This document shows, piece after piece, positions 7,953-14,352 of a stretch of 23,844 nucleotides of DNA. Numbering within the stretch: position 1 is the first letter of the stretch; the number at the start of each line of letters is the position of its first letter. The position numbers and the translations under genes are program-made. The notes below the pieces were generated by a model. It did not search any database. It saw nothing but the letters and a program-made list of their open reading frames with translations, and was not told the DNA's origin. The stretch lies in the NCBI GenBank assembly GCA_964349045.1, contig CAYGFI010000065.1, positions 1 through 23,844 on the forward strand, written 5' to 3'. This DNA is from JACJXF01 sp964349045 (lineage in GTDB: Bacteria > Bacteroidota > Bacteroidia > Bacteroidales > GCA-2748055).

Positions 7953-8960
7953 TTAGTCTGAATTTCTTCGTATTATGTTTCCATTAATAACAAATGCCTT
8001 TCTATTGGTATCCCTTTTTTCTATTTGTTCAATAATTGCATTAAATGAGGTTCTGGCCAACTTTTCAATAGGCTGGTTACAGGTAGTAAGTTCAGGTTCA
8101 ACGGCAAGCCCCATGGGGTCATTGTCAAAACCTATAACACTGATTTCTTGCGGGATCCTGTATCCGGATTTTTTCAAAAACTTAATTGCTCCCATTGCTA
8201 CTCGATCATTTATAGCCAAAATACCATCCGGTTTTGTTTGATATGACATCAATTTCTTCGCAGCCTTTGCCCCGGTTATTATTTCAAATCCACTTGCTAT
8301 AATCAAATTTTCATCAACTGGTATATGATATTTTTTCAAAGCATCCTTATAACCATTAAACCTATCATCGCAAACATTTATATTGCTGGATGAGGTAATG
8401 AATGCCACCTTTTTTCTACCTTTTTTAACCATCACCTCTACAGCATCGAATGCCAGTTGGTAGTTATTGGTTGTTACCGTTATTCCTTGAAAGTCATTCG
8501 GAACCCTATCAAAAAAGACCAGGGGAACCTCCTCTTGCTCAAGTAATTCAAAATGTTTACTGTTTCTTGTTTCCAATGATATAGAAGCAATTACGCCTGC
8601 AACTTGTTTATCAATAAATAATTCAATATTGATTTTTTCAGTATCCAATTTTTCATTTGATTGCATAACTAAAATTGAATACCCAGACTCATAAGCAATT
8701 TCTGTAATTTCTGAAATAAATTTTGAAAAAAAATGATGATGAATTGCGGGCACCAATAATCCTATCGCTTTGTAACTTCTACTCCTGAATCCCTGAGCTA
8801 ACAAGTTTGGTCGATAAGACATTTGTTTTGCCTTGACCCGAATTTTTTCTTTTGTTTCTTCCTTCAATAAAGGGCTATTTTTCAAAGCGAGTGAAACAGT
8901 TGTATGATGCACTCCCAATTCTTTTGCAATATCTTTTAATGTTACCCTATTGTACTTCAT
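7953..8960 (-). CDS. LacI-family transcriptional regulator of the PUL
   Basis: A DNA-binding repressor or activator that senses a sugar. The N-terminal helix-turn-helix (VTLKDIAKELGVHHTTVSLA) is followed by the hinge region and a periplasmic-binding-protein-like effector domain (from about residue 60: AIGLLVPAIHHHFFSKFISE through SVIGFDNDPMGLAVEPELTT). I place the start at 8960 (335 aa, MKYNRVTLKD). The frame is open to an ATG at 8973-8975, but that start adds only MYDTI, which is absent from usual LacI proteins, and it would lie inside operator palindrome 8974-8991. The gene points towards susC with CACGTG palindromes on both sides, so it probably controls itself and susC/susD. LacI-type control is less usual for PULs than hybrid two-component or ECF sigma systems. 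Confidence 0.93.
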   Translation of the reverse strand: MKYNRVTLKDIAKELGVHHTTVSLALKNSPLLKEETKEKIRVKAKQMSYRPNLLAQGFRSRSYKAIGLLVPAIHHHFFSKFISEITEIAYESGYSILVMQSNEKLDTEKINIELFIDKQVAGVIASISLETRNSKHFELLEQEEVPLVFFDRVPNDFQGITVTTNNYQLAFDAVEVMVKKGRKKVAFITSSSNINVCDDRFNGYKDALKKYHIPVDENLIIASGFEIITGAKAAKKLMSYQTKPDGILAINDRVAMGAIKFLKKSGYRIPQEISVIGFDNDPMGLAVEPELTTCNQPIEKLARTSFNAIIEQIEKRDTNRKAFVINGNIIRRNSD

Positions 8961-8973
8961 GATAGTATCATAC

Positions 8974-8991
8974 ATTTCTCACGTGAGAAAT
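8974..8991. promoter_or_regulatory. LacI-type operator O2 (18-bp perfect palindrome)
   Basis: ATTTCTCACGTGAGAAAT, a perfect palindrome directly upstream of the lacI start and identical to the core of the 7892-7917 site. It lies downstream of the predicted lacI promoter, where bound repressor would block transcription. Confidence 0.8.
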
Positions 8992-9034
8992 TTTATAAAA
9001 AATTATATAATATTTCTAATACATTATTATTTTG

Positions 9035-9056
9035 AAATTTCTCACGTGTGAATTTT
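9035..9056. promoter_or_regulatory. LacI-type operator O3 (imperfect palindrome)
   Basis: A 22-bp palindrome with two mismatched pairs, core TTTCTCACGTGTGAA, centred 63 bp (about six helical turns) from the 8974-8991 site. It covers the predicted lacI transcription start, so the two sites could be held together in a small loop for autoregulation. Confidence 0.65.
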
Positions 9057-9058
9057 GA

Positions 9059-9090
9059 CAAAGTTTACAATATTTTTATTTGTATACAAA
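9059..9090 (-). promoter_or_regulatory. Predicted lacI promoter
   Basis: On the minus strand TTTG (9090-9087), 19 bp, then TAAACTTTG (9067-9059), the Bacteroidetes pattern with one extra base in the -7 box. Transcription would start near 9053, inside the imperfect CACGTG palindrome. Confidence 0.4.
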
Positions 9091-9408
9091 ATATTTTTAT
9101 AATTATTTGATTAATTTAGACGTATTCTAAATAAGTCTTTAATTAAATTGTAAGATATCTTCAATTCCAGCAATCGTCCTTTTTGACTTACTTTAATTAT
9201 TTCACTTTATTGCAAAAGCCGGACATATTGACTAGATTTAGCCGTTTAGTGTACAATTAATAGAAATACCTTATTAATAGTCACTTAACTCTTGAATGAT
9301 TATTTTACTCCGGCTAAAAGTGGGCAATGCCTATGGTTTTCCCAGGATAATTGAAATACATTTTTATCAGTTATTAAGACCGTGGAGATAATGTGGGGAA
9401 ACTATCAC
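9091..9408. other. AT-rich intergenic stretch without a recognised gene
   Basis: About 320 bp between the lacI promoter and the terminator at 9409. No convincing open frame, RNA gene or repeat was seen on either strand. Confidence 0.5.
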
Positions 9409-9448
9409 AAAATAAAAACGCAACAAGCTGTAAATATGCTCATTGCGT
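9409..9448 (-). terminator. Rho-independent terminator, minus strand
   Basis: On the minus strand ACGCAA-TG-AGC and GCT-TG-TTGCGT pair around an AT-rich loop and are followed by TTTTATTTT. It lies about 10 bp after a tRNA-3'-end-like sequence (9459-9478), the same layout as the tRNA-Arg terminator further right. Confidence 0.6.
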
Positions 9449-9458
9449 ATCGTTAATG

Positions 9459-9478
9459 TTACCCTACCGGGATTCGAT
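9459..9478 (-). pseudogene. Possible degraded tRNA 3' end
   Basis: On the minus strand ATCGAATCCCGGTAGGGTAA resembles a T-loop, 3' T-stem, 7-nt acceptor strand and discriminator, in that order and with correct lengths. The 5' T-stem and 5' acceptor do not pair, so it is not a working tRNA. It may be a tRNA remnant, an old attachment site or chance. Confidence 0.25.
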
Positions 9479-9580
9479 TCTTAATTAGGGGACGCCTCAA
9501 ATAAAAAAGTATGGAACCGCTGAATAAAAATTTAGGCTGATTATATTTCAATAAAAATAAAACCCTGTTAAAACCGTCAT

Positions 9581-9615
9581 AAAAAAAGAGTTTAGAACAT
9601 TGTTCTAATCTCTTT
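9581..9615 (-). terminator. Terminator of tRNA-Arg
   Basis: AAAGAG-TTAGAAC (9585-9598) pairs with GTTCTAA-CTCTTT (9602-9615) with one T-T mismatch and a 3-nt loop. Reading on the minus strand the stem is followed by T7 (9587-9581). It starts 10 nt after the tRNA 3' end. Confidence 0.8.
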
Positions 9616-9624
9616 ACTTTTATG

Positions 9625-9698
9625 TGATTCCGGCGCGATTCGAACGCGCGACCCACAGCTTAGAAGGCTGTTGCTCTGTCCAACTGAGCTACGGAACC
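9625..9698 (-). tRNA. tRNA-Arg (anticodon UCU)
   Basis: On the minus strand the 74-nt sequence starts GGTTCCGTAGCTCAGTTGG and ends CGCGCCGGAATCA. The acceptor stem GGTTCCG/CGGAATC pairs with one G-U; the D-arm contains AGCTCAGTTGG; the anticodon stem ACAGC/GCTGT encloses loop CTTCTAA with anticodon TCT; the T-arm is GCGCG-TTCGAAT-CGCGC. It reads AGA (and AGG by wobble). CCA is not encoded. A close upstream TACCTTTG box and a downstream hairpin with T7 make it a single-gene unit. Confidence 0.96.
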
Positions 9699-9712
9699 GT
9701 TATTTTCGGGTG

Positions 9713-9742
9713 CAAAGGTAAGAAAAAACGAATAACATGAAA
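9713..9742 (-). promoter_or_regulatory. tRNA-Arg promoter
   Basis: TACCTTTG (9720-9713) is an exact TAnnTTTG -7 box; TTTC (9742-9739), 18 bp upstream, is one base off the -33 TTTG. Predicted start near 9706, eight bases before the mature tRNA. Confidence 0.6.
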
Positions 9743-9757
9743 GTCTTTTTTATTCCT

Positions 9758-11143
9758 TTAATTCTTACCTTTTTTAGATAGTGTGCCATATGGCTTATCA
9801 ATATTAAAATAAATCAATACTTCTACATTATTGTCGTCTTGTCCTGTAAGTACATCATAATATTTCTTATCATGTTTTACCAGTCTCTGGGCTGTAATAC
9901 TATAACCGAGGCTTACCATAATGTTATACTCGTGGCTGACATCGGTTACTATATAGGCTTTAGCAGGAGTGAGGCCATCACCTGCGGCTTTTATGCTTTC
10001 TGTAAATCCAAAATATTTGAATCTGTTTTCAAAGTATTTTTCAACATTTCCAAATTCAAGGTAGGTATCGGCAAGAATCAGATACAATGGGAAATCTGCC
10101 GGATTCTTAAATAGTATTTCTTCTAAATCTAAGGCCTTATTATTTAAATCGTTTTCCGGGTTTTTTTCAGTTGATGGTTTCTTATAGGGAGCGTACCCTC
10201 CTTGCGTTGAAGAACCAAAATAAAGCATGAAAAACTCATCAAGACTCATTTTTAGGGGAGTGGATCTGAATTTGTTAATCAGTTTCTTATACGCATAGGG
10301 TCCATTTAAATTTAAAACCTGTTTTTCGGTATTCCTGATATTTCCTGAAAAAATCCCGTTCAGTGATATGACCCCACCGGAAGGAAAAGAAAATTTCTCA
10401 GGATTCGTATTTTGCAGAAGCATGGTTTGAATTTTATAGTCCAGGGAAATAAAATCTTCCGGGTTCAGATTATAGGCACGTTCGAAATAATTAATAGCGG
10501 ATTTATAATCCTTCATAAAAAAACTGCTTATCCCGGCTGTCCGGTTAAGGATGTATATACTGCTATCAATAGCAAGCCCGCGCAAAGCAGTTTCCAGTGC
10601 ATTTTTATTCTGATCAGATGAGTAATATGCCATGGCCAGAAAATTATAATTCATCGGATTTTCCGGATCTGAATGCACTGCTTTTCCTGCATAATAAACA
10701 GCAGAATCGCCCCATTCAGGATGGGTGTACATGAACAAAATGGAAAGCCTGATATATCCTTCTGATCGTTCAGGTTCCAGGTTAACAAACTTTTGGAAAT
10801 AATAAATTGCTGAGTCGGTATCCAACTCCTTATCATAGGCAATGCCCAGGTTGTAAATCAAATCAGCTTCATCATTCCTGAATTTTAAAGCTGAAAGATA
10901 ATCATGGATCGCCAGGCGGTTTTGGCCAGTTTCACGATAGCAGTTTCCACGCATTTGAATCGCTGAGAAATCATCAGGAAATCGATGAAGGTATTCTGTA
11001 AGGCGGGGAATGGCAAGCATGTACTCCTCGTTTTCATAGTAGAATCCGGCTTTATTCAACAGGGAGTCGGTTTTCTGAGCGATAGCGACAGAAGGAAATA
11101 TCATTAAGAGGAGGAATATTTTGAAAAAGAGAGTAGCTTTCAT
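9758..11143 (-). CDS. Secreted TPR protein with DUF4919-like C-terminal domain
   Basis: A 461-residue exported protein of unknown role. The signal peptide is residues 1-22 (ending AIA-Q). Six or so tetratricopeptide repeats fill about 25-235, for example ADLIYNLGIAYDKELDTDSA and DYKSAINYFERAYNLNPED. The C-terminal half (about 270-450) contains MSLDEFFMLYFGSSTQGGY and an APYKK tail to that motif, which resemble DUF4919, a domain often found in Bacteroidetes with TPRs. TPRs usually hold protein partners, so a periplasmic scaffold role is possible. It stands alone, reads towards tRNA-Arg and shows no tie to the PUL. Confidence 0.85.
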   Translation of the reverse strand: MKATLFFKIFLLLMIFPSVAIAQKTDSLLNKAGFYYENEEYMLAIPRLTEYLHRFPDDFSAIQMRGNCYRETGQNRLAIHDYLSALKFRNDEADLIYNLGIAYDKELDTDSAIYYFQKFVNLEPERSEGYIRLSILFMYTHPEWGDSAVYYAGKAVHSDPENPMNYNFLAMAYYSSDQNKNALETALRGLAIDSSIYILNRTAGISSFFMKDYKSAINYFERAYNLNPEDFISLDYKIQTMLLQNTNPEKFSFPSGGVISLNGIFSGNIRNTEKQVLNLNGPYAYKKLINKFRSTPLKMSLDEFFMLYFGSSTQGGYAPYKKPSTEKNPENDLNNKALDLEEILFKNPADFPLYLILADTYLEFGNVEKYFENRFKYFGFTESIKAAGDGLTPAKAYIVTDVSHEYNIMVSLGYSITAQRLVKHDKKYYDVLTGQDDNNVEVLIYFNIDKPYGTLSKKGKN

Positions 11144-11151
11144 ATGGTCTG

Positions 11152-11260
11152 AAGTTTGGAGCGCCTAAAGCGACTAAAGTTAATGTATTAAAAACTGAAA
11201 GTTCATTAAGTTTGTAAAGTCCTTTAATAATAAACTCCAAACTTAAAGTACTCCAAACTT
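11152..11260. repeat. AAGTTTGGAG inverted/direct repeats
   Basis: AAGTTTGGAG (11152-11161) has two inverse copies, CTCCAAACTT at 11235-11244 and 11251-11260, the latter two 16 bp apart. They lie in the divergent gap between the TPR gene and the DUF1080 gene. The CAAACTTA cores also match a minus-strand TAnnTTTG box, but without a -33 partner. This may be a common intergenic repeat or a regulator site. Confidence 0.45.
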
Positions 11261-11356
11261 ATCTACGCGTTTCCTTGGTTTTTCTATTTCTTTTTTTGAA
11301 ATTTACCCTCATTAACCGGAATGATCTATTTATTAATTAATAAACTTTTAGAACCT

Positions 11357-12097
11357 ATGAAAAAATTGAAATTATTTTTGTCTGTTTTATCAATCGTCCT
11401 TCTTTCAGGGATTATTATGATTGCATGCAAACCTAAAGCTGATTCGAAGAAAAGTGAAACAGTTGAAGAAGGTTGGATTACCCTTTTCGATGGAACCAGC
11501 ACCGAAGGATGGGTCGGATATAATAAAGACGCTTTTCCCACACAGGGCTGGGTTATTGAAGAAGGCGCCCTGAAGTGCCAGGGTTCCGGCCAGGGTGAAG
11601 CTGGAGGTGGCGGAGGCGATATTGTTTACAACAAAGCTTTTAAAGATTTCAGATTGCAGCTTGAGTGGAAAATTTCCGAAGGTGGAAACAGCGGCATTTT
11701 CTTTGGAGCGTTGGTTAACGAGGACCCTATCTGGAAATCATCACCTGAAATGCAGGTTCTTGATAATGTTAAACATCCCGATGCAATTTTGGGAAAAGAC
11801 GGAAACCGTAAAGCCGGGTCACTTTATGACCTTCTTCCCGCAAACCCGCAGAATACAAAACCTGTTGGTGAATGGAACGAGGTTGAACTCATGGTTTACC
11901 AGGGTACTGTTATTCATAAAATGAACGGTGAAGTGGTTGTTGAATACCATCTGGGAACTCCCGACTGGGATGCCATGGTTGCTGCAAGTAAATTCAAAGA
12001 TTTCCCGAATTTCGGTAAATACCGCGAAGGCTATATCGGACTGCAGGATCACGGAAATGATGTCTGGTTCAGAAATATCCGTATTCTGCCGTTGTAA
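11357..12097 (+). CDS. DUF1080 (3-keto-disaccharide hydrolase family) lipoprotein
   Basis: A 246-residue lipoprotein of Pfam family DUF1080, a concanavalin-like beta-sandwich associated with hydrolysis of 3-keto-disaccharides. I chose the ATG at 11357 because MKKLKLFLSVLSIVLLSG then gives a normal lipoprotein signal with MIAC and Cys24; the frame is open 12 codons further up, but that adds only a poor leader. Signature motifs are GWITLFDGTSTEGWVG, EGGNSGIFFG, SPEMQVLDNVKHPDA and GYIGLQDHGNDVWFRNIRI. DUF1080 proteins often sit beside sugar oxidoreductases; none is adjacent here. It is a single-gene unit closed by the hairpin at 12124-12161. Confidence 0.92.
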   Translation: MKKLKLFLSVLSIVLLSGIIMIACKPKADSKKSETVEEGWITLFDGTSTEGWVGYNKDAFPTQGWVIEEGALKCQGSGQGEAGGGGGDIVYNKAFKDFRLQLEWKISEGGNSGIFFGALVNEDPIWKSSPEMQVLDNVKHPDAILGKDGNRKAGSLYDLLPANPQNTKPVGEWNEVELMVYQGTVIHKMNGEVVVEYHLGTPDWDAMVAASKFKDFPNFGKYREGYIGLQDHGNDVWFRNIRILPL

Positions 12098-12123
12098 TTC
12101 CATAGTAACGTAGAAAACTTATG

Positions 12124-12161
12124 CCACGGATGCCAATAATTGGTGCATTCGTGGTTTTTTT
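12124..12161 (+). terminator. Terminator of DUF1080 gene
   Basis: CCACGGATG pairs with CATTCGTGG (one G-T pair), extended by CCAAT/ATTGG after a 2-nt bulge, followed by T7. The stem lies 26 bp after the stop. Its wording resembles CCACGGATG...CATTCGTGG repeats I recall in many Bacteroidetes genomes, so it may be a repeat used as a terminator. Confidence 0.75.
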
Positions 12162-12254
12162 GTGTTAAATCATGATGACGAGACGACGTTATCGTTAAAC
12201 GGAAATGCTATTTGTCAGTTTAATTTCTTCTAAACTACTTTTCTTTATAATCGA

Positions 12255-12278
12255 ATTGTCACATTGTCACATTGTCGG
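12255..12278. repeat. Short tandem repeat, 8-bp unit ATTGTCAC
   Basis: ATTGTCAC occurs twice followed by the variant ATTGTCGG, directly downstream of the dehydrogenase stop. No function is visible. Confidence 0.6.
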
Positions 12279-12283
12279 ATTAA

Positions 12284-13225
12284 CTAAAGGCTCTTCCGGA
12301 ATTCCTCAATATTCCCGGCAAGCTTATCAATTAACCTTTGCCTCGCTTCAATGCTTGTCCATGCAATATGTGGAGTAATAAGGAGTTTATCCTTATTTTG
12401 TAATTTAAATAAGGGATTATTGGCAGAAGGAGGTTCCTGTTCGAGTACATCAATGCCTGCACCGCCGATCAGGTTTTCATTCAATGCCCTGGCCAGGTCT
12501 TCCTCTACAATAATACCCCCGCGTCCCGTATTGAGCAGTATGGCACATGGTCTCATCATCCGTATCTTTTCATAGTTTATAAGTCCCCTGGTCTGATCAC
12601 TTAAAGGGGAGTGTATGGTAATTACATCTGAAGTACTTAGCAGGGTATCAAGATCAAATCGCTTGAAGTTGATATTGTTGTTTCTGCCGGTAGTAGAATA
12701 GAATACAACCTCCATACCGAAACTTTGGGCAATCTGGGCAACCCTTCTGCCAATATTCCCCAGGCCAATGATTCCTAAACGTTTTCCGTTCAGTTCCCAG
12801 AAAGGCGGACCAAAATGAGTGAATATTTCGCTTTTGGCATAAGCGCCCGATTTAACAAATGCATCATAATACTGAATGCGGTTTACGAGGTGAAGAAGCA
12901 TGGCAAACGTAAGCTGAGCAACCGATTCAGTTGAATAGCCTGCAACATTCTTAACCTGTATATTGAGTTTTTCAGCTGCCTCCAGGTCAATATTATTCAG
13001 TCCCGTAGCTGCCACACAGATCAGTTTCAGATCCGGTAACTGGCTCATGACTTCTCTGCTCAATAATACCTTGCTCGTGATGATAACATCCTGTCCCTTA
13101 CATCGTTCGATTATTTCAGAAGGTTCGGTTTTTTCAAAAATTGTAAATGTACCTTGTTTTTCAAGTACCCTGAAATTAGGAATTTCTCCAACCGTCTTCG
13201 CATCCAGAAAAACAATTTTTATCAT
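12284..13225 (-). CDS. D-isomer-specific 2-hydroxyacid dehydrogenase (hydroxypyruvate/glyoxylate reductase-like)
   Basis: A 313-residue cytoplasmic NAD(P)H-dependent enzyme that interconverts 2-oxo acids and D-2-hydroxyacids. The Rossmann motif is GLGNIG (154-159); the catalytic set is Arg235 (NTGRGG), Glu264 (LEQEPP) and His286 (TPHIAWTS). The strand after the glycine motif ends YSTTGR, not in an acidic residue, so NADPH may be preferred. Family resemblance is closest to glycerate/hydroxypyruvate reductases (HprA), but the substrate cannot be fixed from sequence. It starts 6 bp after the SMP-30-type lactonase gene stop, so the two form one operon, perhaps working on a sugar acid. Confidence 0.9.
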   Translation of the reverse strand: MIKIVFLDAKTVGEIPNFRVLEKQGTFTIFEKTEPSEIIERCKGQDVIITSKVLLSREVMSQLPDLKLICVAATGLNNIDLEAAEKLNIQVKNVAGYSTESVAQLTFAMLLHLVNRIQYYDAFVKSGAYAKSEIFTHFGPPFWELNGKRLGIIGLGNIGRRVAQIAQSFGMEVVFYSTTGRNNNINFKRFDLDTLLSTSDVITIHSPLSDQTRGLINYEKIRMMRPCAILLNTGRGGIIVEEDLARALNENLIGGAGIDVLEQEPPSANNPLFKLQNKDKLLITPHIAWTSIEARQRLIDKLAGNIEEFRKSL

Positions 13226-13231
13226 GGGAGT

Positions 13232-14191
13232 TTATTTGCTGGTTTTAAAATAATTGGCTTTTATCCCGCAGAAACCGGTTTTTATACAGAAAAGTTTGCC
13301 GGCATCAGTCAGGCGATTACTTTCTTCCTCCGTCATACCAATACTGGCTGTAGTGATATAAAGCACATCCATATCTTTTCCTCCAAATGCGCAGGAAGTA
13401 ACATTTTTTGCCGGAACATCGATTTTTTGAAGCATTTCACCATTTTCCGGATCATAACGGCAAACGCTATACCCTCCCCATAAGGCAATCCATAGTTTCC
13501 CCTCATTGTCGATGGTCATTCCATCAGGGTATCCTAAAAACCCTGGTATTTCGATAATTACTTTTTCATCGCTGATACTGCCATTTCTGCCATTGAATGA
13601 AAACTGCCTGACTTGTGAGGTTCTTGTATCCACGTAATACATTTTCGTGGAATCGAGTGACCAGATAATACCATTGGAAACTGTAATGCTGTCGAGAACC
13701 TCATGGATATTCGCTTCATTATTCAGACAATAAAGAAAACATGATTTATAGCGACCAATTGAACCCACCCAAAATCTCCCCTGGGGGTCGCATTTCCCGT
13801 CATTAAATCTCTGATTATCGAGCAGGGAGGACGGTTTAGCAATAAATTCGAGAGAATCATTATGAAGAAACATTCTGTAAATGCCATCCTGTAAAGCGAG
13901 TATAACGGTATTATCTGTTTCCGGAACAATTGTGCCGATTTTTTTCCCGGCATTATGGGAGATGGTTTTATTGAGGACAGGATTAAATTCAAATAATATT
14001 CCTTCTTCAATATCTATCCAGTATAATACCTGTTTTTGGTAATCCCAGATACTGCCTTCGCCCAGTTTTGCTGTTATATCGCTGACCTTTTCCACCTTTA
14101 GACTCGAAAAAGCCTGATCACCGGAGCGGTTGGAGTGGATAGTCATGTGATTTGTGAGAATTACTGAGAAAATAAAAAGTATTCGTATCAT
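13232..14191 (-). CDS. SMP-30/gluconolactonase-family lactonase
   Basis: A 319-residue six-bladed beta-propeller of the SMP-30/gluconolactonase/LRE family, which opens sugar lactones using a divalent metal. The expected metal ligands are in place: Glu45 (LGEG), Asn173 (VSNGIIWS) and Asp223 (GYPDGMTID); Asn130 in RFNDGKCDPQGRFWVG is the usual substrate contact. An N-terminal hydrophobic stretch (RILFIFSVILTNHM) suggests export or membrane anchoring, although the dehydrogenase after it is cytoplasmic. It heads a two-gene unit. A good promoter and a 10-bp-arm palindrome lie just upstream. Confidence 0.9.
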   Translation of the reverse strand: MIRILFIFSVILTNHMTIHSNRSGDQAFSSLKVEKVSDITAKLGEGSIWDYQKQVLYWIDIEEGILFEFNPVLNKTISHNAGKKIGTIVPETDNTVILALQDGIYRMFLHNDSLEFIAKPSSLLDNQRFNDGKCDPQGRFWVGSIGRYKSCFLYCLNNEANIHEVLDSITVSNGIIWSLDSTKMYYVDTRTSQVRQFSFNGRNGSISDEKVIIEIPGFLGYPDGMTIDNEGKLWIALWGGYSVCRYDPENGEMLQKIDVPAKNVTSCAFGGKDMDVLYITTASIGMTEEESNRLTDAGKLFCIKTGFCGIKANYFKTSK

Positions 14192-14218
14192 TATCGTGGA
14201 GATATAATTTTTTCACGA

Positions 14219-14249
14219 CAAAAATACTCTTATTTTCATTCATTCTAAA
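14219..14249 (-). promoter_or_regulatory. Predicted promoter of lactonase-dehydrogenase operon
   Basis: TATTTTTG (14226-14219) matches TAnnTTTG, with TTTA (14249-14246), one base off TTTG, 19 bp upstream. Start predicted near 14212, about 20 nt before the ATG. Confidence 0.5.
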
Positions 14250-14262
14250 TAGTTAGAATGAA
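14239..14262. promoter_or_regulatory. Candidate operator (10-bp inverted repeat)
   Basis: TTCATTCTAA, 4-nt spacer ATAG, TTAGAATGAA: a perfect inverted repeat covering the predicted -33 box of the lactonase gene. No U-run follows on either strand, so an operator is more likely than a terminator. The regulator is not identifiable here. Confidence 0.5.
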
Positions 14263-14352
14263 ATATTCAATTCGTAAGTTTTCAGAAATATTACACACCT
14301 TATTTAGACCACTCCAATTATATCAGAGGAATTTAAAATAGGTCCCGGTATA

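Noticed and set aside
8961..8975. Upstream ATG for lacI giving MYDTIMKYNR
   Set aside because: It begins inside the operator palindrome and adds five residues not typical of LacI proteins; the ATG at 8960 is better.
9459..9656. 65-codon open frame on the minus strand
   Set aside because: It overlaps tRNA-Arg and its terminator and has no recognisable protein features.
11321..11356. Upstream ATG for the DUF1080 gene
   Set aside because: It adds 12 residues before a normal lipoprotein signal; start at 11357 fits the family.
12284..13253. Plus-strand open frames over the dehydrogenase
   Set aside because: Shadows of a clear 2-hydroxyacid dehydrogenase with full catalytic set.
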